Notes: generated by a model from the sequence alone, not told the origin. Shown: positions 43,326 through 52,468, counted from the first letter of the stretch. The stretch: 64,000 nt of DNA from Oxalobacteraceae bacterium (GCA_027490465.1 JAIXXZ010000085.1:1-64000); one strand, 5' to 3'. Program-made: numbers and translations.

Positions 43326-43783
43326 TGGACATCATCCTCTGGCGACATGCGCAAGCGGAAGTCGGTGAGCCCGATGAAGGACGTGAGTTGACACCTCATG
43401 GTCGCAAGCAAGCCGCGCGCATGGGTGCCTGGCTCGACCGCAGTTTGCCTGAGGGCTGTCGTATTCTTTGCAGCCCCACGACGCGTACACTGCAAACCGC
43501 AGACGCGCTCGGTCGCAAATATAAAATCGTCGATGCCATCGGCCCGCAAGCCAGCGCGACCGAGGTACTTGATGCCACCGGATGGCCCGCAAGTCGGCGC
43601 CCGGTCATGGTGATCGGGCATCAACCCTGGCTGGGTGAATTGGCTTCCTTGCTGCTAACGGGTGAGGAGCAGAGTTGGACCATCAAAAAATCCAACGCTT
43701 GGTGGATTGCCAGTCGTGATCGAGTGGATGGTAATGAGATATTTCTCAAAGCAGTGCTCGCGCCGGAATTTTTTATTGATTGA
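43325..43783 (+). CDS. sixA: Phosphohistidine phosphatase SixA-type
   Basis: The 152-residue protein starts with the RHAQAE phosphohistidine motif (Arg7, His8) and has RILCSPTTRTLQTADAL and GHQPWLGELASLLL, the second catalytic histidine region of the histidine phosphatase superfamily. It is coupled to ppk by a TAATG overlap, a pairing frequent in betaproteobacteria. It may dephosphorylate histidine phosphotransfer domains; the target here is unknown. Confidence 0.88.
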   Translation: MDIILWRHAQAEVGEPDEGRELTPHGRKQAARMGAWLDRSLPEGCRILCSPTTRTLQTADALGRKYKIVDAIGPQASATEVLDATGWPASRRPVMVIGHQPWLGELASLLLTGEEQSWTIKKSNAWWIASRDRVDGNEIFLKAVLAPEFFID

Positions 43784-43793
43784 CCTATCACGT

Positions 43794-44267
43794 TCATTGA
43801 TAGGATTGCCAGAGCAAGGCAAACCCCAAGGGCGTAAAAATCCAGTATTCCACCGGTGCGCCAGCAACCCAGTGCTTGTGCCATCCCGCATGCGTTTTGG
43901 CAAAGCGGCGCAAGCCAAAATCTGGATTCAGCACAAACCATAAAAAATCTTCCGTTACCCAGAACAGCATGATGGCACCGAGCACGCGCTGCTCCAAAGC
44001 CCAGCTGTAATCACCACCAAATATCAGCGGGAAGTGAAAGAACAGCGCCACCAGTGAAAATGCCCAGGCGTGATATCCCGTCATGGCACGTCCACCCCAG
44101 AACAGATCCAGTAGCCAATGATGCTCGATACGCCAGGTCGGCAGATTGGCGGCCCAACCGGAATCACCTTCAATCGCAATTTCCAGTTTCGCGAAAAAAA
44201 ATCCCAGGATCAGCACGAACAGGACGGTGCTGATGAAAGGTATTAGTGTTTCAATAGGTGCATTCAT
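43794..44267 (-). CDS. Unrecognised polytopic membrane protein, last gene of the lipid-remodelling operon
   Basis: The 157-residue protein has about four predicted membrane segments (near 9-27, 62-84, 93-113 and 140-155). Histidines and tryptophans are concentrated at the membrane edges (RIEHHWLLDLFWGG, AGWHKHW). I do not recognise the family or any catalytic motif. Its ATG overlaps the stop of the glycosyltransferase gene (ATGA), so it is translated with it. The operon context suggests a role in making, moving or modifying phosphorus-free lipids, but this is inference only. Confidence 0.75.
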   Translation of the reverse strand: MNAPIETLIPFISTVLFVLILGFFFAKLEIAIEGDSGWAANLPTWRIEHHWLLDLFWGGRAMTGYHAWAFSLVALFFHFPLIFGGDYSWALEQRVLGAIMLFWVTEDFLWFVLNPDFGLRRFAKTHAGWHKHWVAGAPVEYWIFTPLGFALLWQSYQ

Positions 44268-45469
44268 GCGATGCGTCCAAGTACCTGGTGAGCAGCTTGT
44301 GGTTTTCCCAGTGCGATTGCACGCTGCCGCATCGAGGCCAAACGTTCCGGATCCGAGAGCAGCTTTTGCAGACGAAATTGCAGCGTCAGAGGATCATCTG
44401 CGCGCTGGGCCACGCCTTCCTGCATCAGAAAAGCGGCATTACGCTCCTCTTGTCCGGGGATAGGATTGACCAGCAACATCGGCAAGCCACAAACCAGACA
44501 CTCCGAGGTACTCAGTCCGCCTGGCTTGGTGATGGCCAGATCAGCCGCCATCATCAGCGTGGCAACATCCTCGGTAAAGCCGATCACTCGCAGCTGGTCT
44601 GCATACTCGTGCTCCAAGCTGACCAGTGCTTCACGCAGCGCTAAATTTTTGCCGGTCATGACGATCACCTGCAGCTGCGGCTCTGTCTTGAGTAGCTCGG
44701 TGATCCAGATCGGATCCATGCCGATGCCTGCGCCACCGCCCATCAAGAGTATAGTGAAGCGGGCCGGATTCAGTGACAGTCTTGCCGCTGCCTCGGATCG
44801 ATCGGGGCGGGTGGTGAAGACGGGCATCAGAGGGATACCGCTGACCACAATATCTTTGCGCGGCACACCTTGACGGTGCAGGCGGAATGCCAATTCTTCA
44901 TTTGCGACGAAATAGCCACTGATGCCGGGATGCAGCCACATCTGGTGCAAGTCAAAGTCGGTCACCTGTACCCAGACCTCGCAATCAAGACGTTTTTCCA
45001 TGATGGACGTCGCGAGAACTTCAGCAGGCAGAAAATGCGTGCAGATGATGACATCAGGCTTGAAACGATTGATTTCCTGAAATAGTCGTTGCGAGCACAA
45101 GCGCTGTATGCCCCGACGCAGGCGTCCGCTGAGACTATGACCCGGCTCACAATCAGTTTTTCGGTAGAGCCATCCCCAGGCTTCCGGCAGACCACTGGCC
45201 AGCTTCATGTACAGATCGCTGTACAACTTGCGAAACAGGGTCGGCACGATCTGCATCATGTCAATGTGCTGCAGACGCAGCTGCGGAAAATCGCGCCATG
45301 CATGCGCTGCGATGGCCTGTGCGGCGCGTACATGACCATTCCCTGCCGATACCGACACCAGCAACAATCGCCTTTGCTCATTGCTGGCGTGATGCAAAGG
45401 ATGGACAGGGCAGAGGAAGTCGGACTTGCCGAGGAGATGAAGTTCCTGACGTTGGATGACGGCGCTCAT
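44264..45469 (-). CDS. Glycosyltransferase of the MGDG synthase/Agt type
   Basis: The 401-residue protein shows the GT28 MGDG-synthase pattern: an N-terminal RLLLVSVSAGNGHVRAAQAIA, a C-terminal nucleotide-sugar site ILLMGGGAGIGMDPIW, and AITKPGGLSTSECLVCGLPMLLVNPIPGQEERNA. It would add a sugar to diacylglycerol to make a glycolipid. It overlaps the phosphoesterase gene upstream and the membrane protein downstream by ATGA each. Together with the PlcP-like enzyme it matches the known PlcP-Agt route in which phospholipids are replaced by glycolipids under phosphate limitation. Confidence 0.85.
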   Translation of the reverse strand: MSAVIQRQELHLLGKSDFLCPVHPLHHASNEQRRLLLVSVSAGNGHVRAAQAIAAHAWRDFPQLRLQHIDMMQIVPTLFRKLYSDLYMKLASGLPEAWGWLYRKTDCEPGHSLSGRLRRGIQRLCSQRLFQEINRFKPDVIICTHFLPAEVLATSIMEKRLDCEVWVQVTDFDLHQMWLHPGISGYFVANEELAFRLHRQGVPRKDIVVSGIPLMPVFTTRPDRSEAAARLSLNPARFTILLMGGGAGIGMDPIWITELLKTEPQLQVIVMTGKNLALREALVSLEHEYADQLRVIGFTEDVATLMMAADLAITKPGGLSTSECLVCGLPMLLVNPIPGQEERNAAFLMQEGVAQRADDPLTLQFRLQKLLSDPERLASMRQRAIALGKPQAAHQVLGRIA

Positions 45470-46329
45470 GCGGGCACCGCGCAGGCATCTTCTTCAATAC
45501 GCACAAATTGCGATTGCTCCCAGCGCAGCATCACTTCATGCCAGTCGATCAGACGCAGCTCGCCGCTGGCTTCCTCGACCAGCGCAGACAGACTCTCGAC
45601 CCAGTCACCATCGTTGCAGTAAAGGATACCGTCGATCTCGCGAATTTCAGCCTTGTGTATATGGCCGCAGATAACGCCGTCGACGCCTTGCTTCTTGGCT
45701 TCTTCAGCCAGCGCTGTTTCGAAAGAGGTGATGTAGCTCACGGCATTTTTGACTTTGAGCTTGAGATACTGCGACAGCGACCAGTAGGGCAGGCCAGAGC
45801 GTGCGCGCCAGGCGTTGTAATACTGATTGAACTTCAGGATCATGGTGTACAGCGAGTCACCGACATAGGCGAGCCACTTGGCGCAGGCGATCACCCCATC
45901 AAATCGGTCGCCATGTAACACCAGCATGCGTTTGCCATTGGCACAGGTATGGATCAGTTCATCGCGAATCTTGATGCCACCAAAATCCAGCCCGATGAAT
46001 TGACGTATCGCCTCATCGTGATTACCCGGAACGAAAATCACCTTCGTGCCTTTTTTGGCTTTTTTGAGTACCAGCTGCACCACATCATTGTGTGTCTGAT
46101 GCCAGTACCAGCGCCGTTTCAGTTGCCAGCCATCGACAATGTCACCGACCAGATAGAGTACGTCCGATTCGGTCGCTTTCAGAAATTCCAGCAGACGACC
46201 CGCCTGACATCCACTGGTGCCCAGGTGAACATCGGAAATCCAGATTGTGTTGAAGCGTAAAGGCTTGGGTTTCTTGAGAGGGTTTTTGGATTTTTTTCCT
46301 GCACTCATGAAGTAGTCTCTCGCGTTCAC
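45466..46329 (-). CDS. Calcineurin-like metallophosphoesterase, PlcP-like
   Basis: The 287-residue protein has the metallophosphoesterase motifs SDVHLG, GDIVDGW, PGNHDE, LHGDRFD and GHIHKA in order. Databases often label such proteins UDP-2,3-diacylglucosamine diphosphatase, but the operon with an MGDG-synthase-type glycosyltransferase and a PhoB box fits PlcP, the phospholipase C that releases diacylglycerol from phospholipids. A GTG start at 46329 overlaps the upstream stop (GTGA); ATG 46308 is an alternative. Confidence 0.82.
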   Translation of the reverse strand: MNARDYFMSAGKKSKNPLKKPKPLRFNTIWISDVHLGTSGCQAGRLLEFLKATESDVLYLVGDIVDGWQLKRRWYWHQTHNDVVQLVLKKAKKGTKVIFVPGNHDEAIRQFIGLDFGGIKIRDELIHTCANGKRMLVLHGDRFDGVIACAKWLAYVGDSLYTMILKFNQYYNAWRARSGLPYWSLSQYLKLKVKNAVSYITSFETALAEEAKKQGVDGVICGHIHKAEIREIDGILYCNDGDWVESLSALVEEASGELRLIDWHEVMLRWEQSQFVRIEEDACAVPA

Positions 46330-47093
46330 GCGCTCTCCATTTCTTTGAGATAGTGTCTGGCATAGCGGCTGTCGAGTCGCTGCAGCGGCAGCATCATGAA
46401 CAGGTCGGCGCTATGAAAATCCGGATCCCATGCCGGTTCGCCACCTATCCATGCGCCACTGCGCAGATAGCCTTTGATCAACGGTGGCAGCGAGGCTTTG
46501 CTGGCGAGCGCCTCCTCATGCAAAGGGAAGGGCAGTCGGGGTGTGACACGGTATTCAGGCGGCGCGAGATGTTCGTCTGCGAGTTGTCTGTAGATACTGT
46601 TGATCGTGTTACCGCCATCTGCCAGGCTGACACTTGCGCAGCCGATCAGGTAGTCTGCTTTTTCTCTGCGCATGCAGGCAGCGAGACCCGCCCAGAGCAT
46701 CATGATGACGCCACCGCTGCGATAGTCGGGATGGATGCAGGCGCGACCTGCTTCGAGAATGCGGGTACGCAGATGCGCCAGGCGACTCAAATCAAATTCG
46801 CTCTCGGAGTAAAAGTTGCGGGTATGTTGAAGACCGCGTTGCCCCAGAACGCGGTAAGTACCAACGACTTTCAGGGTGTGGGTATCACGGACGATCAGAT
46901 GATCACAGAAATCGTCAAACTCGTCTTTCTCGAGTCCTTCGTGATTTTGCAGAGTGTCGAGACCCATGGCCTCGACAAAGACTTTGTAGCGCAGGCGCTG
47001 AACTTCACGAACTTCCTCTGGCGTGCTGGCCAGACTCAGTGAGAGTTTGGGAAAGTTCGGGGTTGAATCCGTACCGACGGTCATCAGTCGCAT
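46326..47093 (-). CDS. OlsB-like GNAT N-acyltransferase (ornithine lipid synthesis)
   Basis: The 255-residue protein shows the OlsB pattern: QRLRYKVFVEAMG, DEFDDFCDHLIV, VVGTYRVLGQ, ILEAGRACIHPDYRSGGVIMMLWAGLA and YLIGCASVSL. OlsB moves a 3-hydroxyacyl chain from ACP to the amino group of ornithine, giving lyso-ornithine lipid. No olsA is adjacent; the second acyl transfer must be encoded elsewhere. It is the first gene of the operon, with AAGGAGG seven bases before the ATG and a multi-repeat PhoB box upstream. Confidence 0.82.
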   Translation of the reverse strand: MRLMTVGTDSTPNFPKLSLSLASTPEEVREVQRLRYKVFVEAMGLDTLQNHEGLEKDEFDDFCDHLIVRDTHTLKVVGTYRVLGQRGLQHTRNFYSESEFDLSRLAHLRTRILEAGRACIHPDYRSGGVIMMLWAGLAACMRREKADYLIGCASVSLADGGNTINSIYRQLADEHLAPPEYRVTPRLPFPLHEEALASKASLPPLIKGYLRSGAWIGGEPAWDPDFHSADLFMMLPLQRLDSRYARHYLKEMESA

Positions 47094-47121
47094 CGTTCTT
47101 CCTCCTTGTTGTAATACAAGA

Positions 47122-47177
47122 AGCGTAACGACTGATTAATGCAACACAATGACGGTTAGATTGCAGTTCGATGACAA
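47122..47177 (-). promoter_or_regulatory. Tandem PhoB box and -10 of the lipid-remodelling operon
   Basis: Minus strand reads TTGTCAT, CTGCAAT, CCGTCAT, TTGCATT, four 7-mers starting exactly every 11 bp (plus-strand blocks at 47171, 47160, 47149, 47138). TACGCT (47122-47127) begins 10 nt after the last 7-mer. Extended PhoB binding regions made of such repeats are known; the regulatory role here is inferred from pattern and spacing. Confidence 0.8.
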
Positions 47178-47186
47178 GCGCTATTG

Positions 47187-49385
47187 TTATACGAGATCAG
47201 CACCGATGAGTCCACCATCTTTGCGTGTGATAACAATGGTGGCAGATCGTGGCCGTGCTTTTTCACCGTCAGGCCAGTGACTCAGATAACTCGCAGGATC
47301 AGCTATGTTGAATTCTTTACCGTTGGTGGTTTCGCCCGGATGCTGAACGTTGATGAACAGTGCGCGTCCGTCAGGTGATTCGGCCAGGCCAGTGATTTCG
47401 CAATCGACAGGCCCCACCAGAAAACGACGTAGCGAGGACGCCTCCGCCGCTTTGCCGATATGCGTTGTCATGGGACGTTCTTTGTCTTCTTCGCGATTGA
47501 CGATGGTACGTGCACCACCGTCACCCACCTTGCCAGGTATCGCGGCCAGCAGCATGCAGTTGCTGGCATCGCGATACGCATGATCATCGGTTTCTATCCA
47601 GAGCAAGCCGCTACGCGCAAACCACAGGCCATCCGGGCTGGAGAAGTCATTGTCGGCGGTCAGTCCGGACAAATTGATGTGCTGTGGATCTGCGCTGCAG
47701 CGTGCAGCAAACAGAAACACATCCCACTGAAATTTTGTTGCAGCCACTCGACCATCCTGCTCGGCCCAGCGAATGATGTGGCCATTGACGTTGCCCTTGC
47801 CATTGCCTTTGCCTTTGGTTTTGCCGGAGTCGCCCGCATGCGTGTCGTTGTAGACGCGTGGGTTGGCGGCATCGATCTGATCGAGCGTGCGCGAGGGATT
47901 GTAGGTCAGAGTCATATAGACCTCGCCATTGTGCGGATTGACTGCACCCCACTCAGGCCTGTCCATGCGAGTAGCACCCGCGGCATCGGCGGCCAGACGC
48001 GCATGAATCAGCACATCGGCCTGATCACTGAAGGCATAGTTGGCGTAATTGACGTCGATGTTGTTCAGGCCGAATTTCAACTCCAGCCAGTCGCCCGTAC
48101 CGTCAGCATTGAAACGCGCGGCGTAGAGCTTGCCTTCGTTCAGATATTTGTCGCCCGCTGCCAGCCCGCGCTTGGCATCGCTGGGATCCCACACGGCGGT
48201 TGAGACGTATTTGTAGATGTACTCATTGCGCGCATCGCAGCCCATGTACCAGACCAGAGGCTGCCCGGGAATCACCGGGCCGGGCCAGGCACCCTCATGG
48301 GCGAAACGGCCCAATGCCGTTCGTTTTTTGGGGCTGGCGGTGGGTGAAAAAGGATCGATTTCAACGACCCAGCCAAAGGTATTGGCGACGTTACGGTAAT
48401 CATCACTGCCATTGTTGGAGGTACCAGTGACAGCTGCATGCCAGCGACCGAAGCGCTGATCTGCCGTGTCGGGTTGCACGCTTGCCCAGAAATGCTTGCC
48501 CTTACCCTCGATGCCATAACGACGCAGCGCGGCCAGTTCTTTTGCGCTGCGTTTGGCGTTGTCAGATTCACCGCGCTTGAAAAATCCTGCCCAGTTTTCT
48601 TCGCAGGTGAGGTAGGTGCCCCAGGGCGTGTGACCGTTCGCGCAATTGGCGATCGTGCCACGGGTGCGGGTGCCAGTGATGGAGTACTTGGTGATCAGTT
48701 GCGGGCTGCGCGCCGCGGGACCGGTGAGCTCCATGTCAGTGAACGGCGTGATGCGGCGGTTCAGGGGTGAATCCTGTTGTGTGACGTAACTACCCTGATG
48801 CCGTCGCACTTCGACAATCGATACGCCATGCGCCAGCATCTCTTTCATGACCTCATCTTCGGATATCCGCTTGCCATCAGCAACGGTTTCGCCCTGCGGA
48901 TGCAGAAATGCAGCAGTCACCGCTTCATGATTAATGCAGAGCAGGCCACGCTCTGCACGCTGCGCATCCCAGCGCGCAGATTGGCTCATGCCGAAGAAGT
49001 GCATGCCATCATGATGATCACCCGCACGCCGGGTAAAGCTGCCAGCTTCATCGCTGCCATCGTTGGCATAAGCGGGAACATCGGATGCCAATGGATCACC
49101 TGTCGCCACCAACACCCGCCATTGATAGCCATTGGCGATGGCGATCTTGTCATCAATACTTTTGGGTATCGCCTGAAAATTGAGTTTTAGTGCACGCGCA
49201 GCGGCCTGCACATCGCCGCTGGCCGACAGACTCAGACTGCTACCCAAGTAGGTCGTGGCTGCCGTGGCCAGACTGCCCTTGAGCAGGCTGCGGCGGGACA
49301 GGCGTGCGGCGAGCACGCTGTCAAAGTCGGGTGATGCCGCAGTATCGTCCGCGGCGGGCGCAGTAGTAGACGAAAGATCACGCAC
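47187..49385 (-). CDS. phoX: PhoX-family alkaline phosphatase (DUF839)
   Basis: The 732-residue protein has a Tat signal (SRRSLLKGSLATAATTYLG) inside a longer leader, then the PhoX patterns GLLCINHEAV, CANGHTPWGTYLTCEENW, GRFAHEGAWPG, MGCDARNEYIYKYVS, and DNDFSSPDGLWFARSGLLWIETD. PhoX enzymes are secreted Ca/Fe phosphatases that release phosphate from organic esters. It begins with GTG after GGAG at good spacing. A PhoB box lies about 61 bp upstream. It ends 94 bp before the OlsB-like gene on the same strand. Confidence 0.9.
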   Translation of the reverse strand: MRDLSSTTAPAADDTAASPDFDSVLAARLSRRSLLKGSLATAATTYLGSSLSLSASGDVQAAARALKLNFQAIPKSIDDKIAIANGYQWRVLVATGDPLASDVPAYANDGSDEAGSFTRRAGDHHDGMHFFGMSQSARWDAQRAERGLLCINHEAVTAAFLHPQGETVADGKRISEDEVMKEMLAHGVSIVEVRRHQGSYVTQQDSPLNRRITPFTDMELTGPAARSPQLITKYSITGTRTRGTIANCANGHTPWGTYLTCEENWAGFFKRGESDNAKRSAKELAALRRYGIEGKGKHFWASVQPDTADQRFGRWHAAVTGTSNNGSDDYRNVANTFGWVVEIDPFSPTASPKKRTALGRFAHEGAWPGPVIPGQPLVWYMGCDARNEYIYKYVSTAVWDPSDAKRGLAAGDKYLNEGKLYAARFNADGTGDWLELKFGLNNIDVNYANYAFSDQADVLIHARLAADAAGATRMDRPEWGAVNPHNGEVYMTLTYNPSRTLDQIDAANPRVYNDTHAGDSGKTKGKGNGKGNVNGHIIRWAEQDGRVAATKFQWDVFLFAARCSADPQHINLSGLTADNDFSSPDGLWFARSGLLWIETDDHAYRDASNCMLLAAIPGKVGDGGARTIVNREEDKERPMTTHIGKAAEASSLRRFLVGPVDCEITGLAESPDGRALFINVQHPGETTNGKEFNIADPASYLSHWPDGEKARPRSATIVITRKDGGLIGADLV

Positions 49386-49445
49386 TTGATATCTCCGGAA
49401 ATAGATGCTTTTTTTACGATTGGATCACAAATCTGTGAATTCCAG

Positions 49446-49463
49446 ATGACAGGCGTATGTCAA
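49446..49463 (-). promoter_or_regulatory. PhoB box of phoX
   Basis: Minus strand TTGACAT-ACGC-CTGTCAT matches the 7-4-7 PhoB model with strong second half. A weak -10 candidate CAGATT follows 10 nt downstream. The box sits about 61 bp upstream of the GTG start. Confidence 0.75.
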
Positions 49464-49589
49464 GTGCTTGTCACCATGATTAAATATTTGCCCAATAAGC
49501 TCTTTTGTGCATAGTTTTGGGTGCCTCCGGGTCAGCGCAGCGTTCTCCTGAGAGGCAGCGCACTGACTTCAACAGCGAGCATTTTGCCT

Positions 49590-50003
49590 ATGGATGCCAG
49601 AGATATTTTCACAAATCAGCCACAGCGTCAGACTTTGGTTCACACCGATTGGCTGTCGCCGTATCTCGCCGAGTGCGAAGTCTTGTGGCAGCGTGGCGTG
49701 TTGCCACAACATTCAGTGCTGTTACTGGTGGCCGGAGCGGACTACGCGGGTAATCTGGTGCTGTCTCAAATCAGATCGCAACAGGCTTTATCCATCATAT
49801 CGCTTGATTGCAATGTGACGCTGGCCTATGCTGCGCGCGATGTTGTGCAGGCCAGTATCGATTTCATCTACGATTCTCTGAGTCTGGAGTTTACGCCCCC
49901 CGAGATTCAGCGTCTTGCAACAACAACGCATGCGCTGCTGGTGTTTTCCGACACTGAGGTGTTTTTGCTTGATGGTGGGCAGAGTTGTCCTGTTCTTTTG
50001 TAA
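49590..50003 (+). CDS. Hypothetical protein near phoX
   Basis: The predicted 137-residue protein (MDARDIFTNQPQRQ) has no signal peptide or membrane span and no family I recognise; a hydrophobic stretch PQHSVLLLVAGADYAGNLVLSQI occurs near residue 45. The frame is long, uses codons like its neighbours, and is followed directly by the DUF3047 gene on the same strand. It diverges from phoX. Confidence 0.55.
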   Translation: MDARDIFTNQPQRQTLVHTDWLSPYLAECEVLWQRGVLPQHSVLLLVAGADYAGNLVLSQIRSQQALSIISLDCNVTLAYAARDVVQASIDFIYDSLSLEFTPPEIQRLATTTHALLVFSDTEVFLLDGGQSCPVLL

Positions 50004-50024
50004 GTGAACAGTAGAGGCGGTATC

Positions 50025-50783
50025 GTGCGTTCGATGTTTTTGGCCATTTTACGCAAGCGCGTATCTGCGCTGCTCCTGTGTTTACCGGCAGTGGTGGTAG
50101 CGGGAGCGCCCGAGGTCAGCATAGGCCGCTTCGATACCAATCTGGCTGCTTTGCCGCCCCCATGGCAAGTGATTCAGCTGGAAAAGAACGTATCCGCAAC
50201 GCAGTACCGTCCTCTGTACTGGGATGGTGTGCATGCGATTGAATCGCAGGCCAACCGCAGCATGGCCTTGCTGGGCCGAAAAGTGGAGGTGGACCTGACA
50301 GCGACGCCTGTTTTGTGCTGGCGCTGGCGCACCGAAGATGTCTTGAAAAAAGCGGACATGAAACGCCGCCAAGGCGATGACTATGCAGCACGCGTCTACA
50401 TTGCGTTCGCTTTACCTTCGGAGGCGCTGAGTTTTACGGATAAGGCTGCGCTGTCCGTGGCCCGCGCGCTTTTTGGCGATCGTGTGCCGGACGCGGCGAT
50501 CAATTATGTGTGGGATAACCGCCACGCAGTTGATACGCGCCTGCCGAACGCCTATACCGATCGTGCGCAGATGATTGTGCGTCGAACGGGTAGTAACGAA
50601 CTTGGCCGCTGGGTGACCGAGCGTGTCGATGTCAGGGACGATGTGATTCGCACCTTTGGCAGTGACAAGGCAAAGCCTATCCTGGTGGCGATTGCCTCTG
50701 ATACTGATAACACGGGTGAGAAAGCACGTGCCGGATTTGCAGATCTGCATTTCGTCGGAAAGAATGACGCCTGCAGCTTCTGA
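50025..50783 (+). CDS. DUF3047 family exported protein
   Basis: The 252-residue protein has a signal peptide (ending VVAGAPE) and the DUF3047 patterns LCWRWRT, GDDYAARVYIAF, INYVWDN, and VAIASDTDNTGEKARAGFADLHF. The family resembles carbohydrate-binding-type beta sandwiches but no function is known. A GTG at 50025 with AGAGGCGG upstream is used; ATG 50034 and GTG 50004 are alternatives. It is probably co-transcribed with the preceding hypothetical gene. Confidence 0.8.
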   Translation: MRSMFLAILRKRVSALLLCLPAVVVAGAPEVSIGRFDTNLAALPPPWQVIQLEKNVSATQYRPLYWDGVHAIESQANRSMALLGRKVEVDLTATPVLCWRWRTEDVLKKADMKRRQGDDYAARVYIAFALPSEALSFTDKAALSVARALFGDRVPDAAINYVWDNRHAVDTRLPNAYTDRAQMIVRRTGSNELGRWVTERVDVRDDVIRTFGSDKAKPILVAIASDTDNTGEKARAGFADLHFVGKNDACSF

Positions 50784-50956
50784 AATTTGCCCGTCGGTGT
50801 CAGTTGATACAGCGATGATGCATTTTTGACGCAACAACCCACCGTGCTTAGAGACTGCCTCGGTAGGCCAGTGGCAAGGCGCTCCGACGAAGACAGTCTG
50901 CCTGTACGGCGAGATAGTGCAGCGCCGCCAGTGCCCTGCCGCGACAGACGCTTGGG

Positions 50957-52414
50957 TCAAACCAAGGGCCGCACCAGAAAATCAATACCGATTTCTTCCC
51001 AATTGGCTTGCTCTTTGCCCAGCCAATATGCCAGCGTCGGGTGAACGGAGAGGGTGCCCTTGGGGAGTTCAAGATCAATGCGCTGACGCATGCGCAGCTT
51101 GATGTCTTCTTCTGCGGGATTGATGCGCGCGTGCATGAAGATAATGCCCAGTCTCAGCGCCAGAACAGCTTTCGCCAGGTTGGGGTCGGCAATCGTATCA
51201 CTGACTTTGCGCAGATTGCCTTTCTGGGCCAGCACCAGCGTGCTGAGCACTTCTTGTTCATGCTGCGTAAATCCGGGCAGATCGGCATGCAGCGCAAGAT
51301 AGGCGCCGTGTTTGTGGAAACCCGTGTGGGATACCACCATACCGACCTCATGAATCTGAGCGGCCCAACTGACCATGCGGGTGAGTTCTTCGTCTTCGGG
51401 ATTGAGCTGCGAATACAGCGTTCGGGCATTGGACTTGGCTGCTGCGGCACGCTGCTCGTCTACGCCGTGTCGGCGCAGGAAACGCTTGATGGATTCACGG
51501 CGCCTGTCCTTGCTGCGTGAGCGCAGATGCAGGTCCCACAGAACACCCATGCGCAAACCCGCCTCAATAGGCCACAACTGTTTGAGACCGAGCTCTTCAG
51601 ACAGGCCGATCAGCACCGGCAAGCCCCCCAGAATCACACTGATGCGCTCGGGCTTGACGCCCACCAGATCTATGCTGTCCTGACGCCCGCAGGCAATCAG
51701 CCAGTCCTTGAGCGCGCGCAGGTTTCTGAGCGAGAGCGTGTAATCCCCGATGGCGTTCTTTTCGATCACGTCTGCGATTGTGCGCATCGTGCCGGAGGAG
51801 CCGTAAGCGACATTCCAGAGCCGGGGATGGAAAGGCTTCATTCCATCTTCAAAATAGCTTCGTGCCTTGAGAATTGCCGACTCAAAGGCCTGCTCGGTAA
51901 TTTTCTGGCCACCAAAAAACCGTAACGCGGTGGAGACCGTGCCAATCCCAAAGGATTCGACTTCTTCGATGTCGCTGCCCTGACCCAAGACCAGCTCGGT
52001 TGAGCCACCACCGATATCGATCACCAGCCGCCGCTCGGATGCGTCATCCAGCGCGCAGGCCACGCCCATATAGATCAGCCGGCCTTCTTCTTCGCCGGAG
52101 ATGACTTCGATAGGGTAGCCAATGGCCTTTTCGGCGATTTGCAGGAAAGTGCGGGCATTGCGGGCAATGCGCACGGTATTGGTCGCCACCACGCGCACTC
52201 GGGTCAGCGGTGTGGCCTGGAGGATTTCGGAAAAGCGGGAGAGGCAGGCCACGGCAGCTTGCATCGCCGACACCGTCAGATTACCCCGTTCATCCAGCCC
52301 CGCACCCAGCCGGACCGGCTCACGCGCGCTATTGACGATGCGGATTTGTTCACCGTCAAAGGTGCCGATGTGGAGTCTGAAGCTGTTCGACCCAAGGTCG
52401 ATCGCAGCCAGCAT
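50957..52414 (-). CDS. ppx: Exopolyphosphatase Ppx/GppA
   Basis: The 485-residue protein starts AAIDLGSNSFRLHIG (the actin-like ATPase-fold phosphate loop), has VIDIGGGSTELVLG and AYGSSGTMRTIADV, and a C-terminal HD-type domain (MVSWAAQIHEVGMVVSHTGFHKHGAYL). It degrades polyphosphate made by Ppk and possibly pppGpp. ATG 52414 is preferred to a TTG at 52423, which sits too close to the GAGGGG element. A PhoB box lies upstream, back to back with that of the porin gene. Confidence 0.9.
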   Translation of the reverse strand: MLAAIDLGSNSFRLHIGTFDGEQIRIVNSAREPVRLGAGLDERGNLTVSAMQAAVACLSRFSEILQATPLTRVRVVATNTVRIARNARTFLQIAEKAIGYPIEVISGEEEGRLIYMGVACALDDASERRLVIDIGGGSTELVLGQGSDIEEVESFGIGTVSTALRFFGGQKITEQAFESAILKARSYFEDGMKPFHPRLWNVAYGSSGTMRTIADVIEKNAIGDYTLSLRNLRALKDWLIACGRQDSIDLVGVKPERISVILGGLPVLIGLSEELGLKQLWPIEAGLRMGVLWDLHLRSRSKDRRRESIKRFLRRHGVDEQRAAAAKSNARTLYSQLNPEDEELTRMVSWAAQIHEVGMVVSHTGFHKHGAYLALHADLPGFTQHEQEVLSTLVLAQKGNLRKVSDTIADPNLAKAVLALRLGIIFMHARINPAEEDIKLRMRQRIDLELPKGTLSVHPTLAYWLGKEQANWEEIGIDFLVRPLV

Positions 52415-52468
52415 ATCTTCCAATCCCCTCAGTTAACTTTGCAAAACCAGAAACAGTAAACGCTGAAT

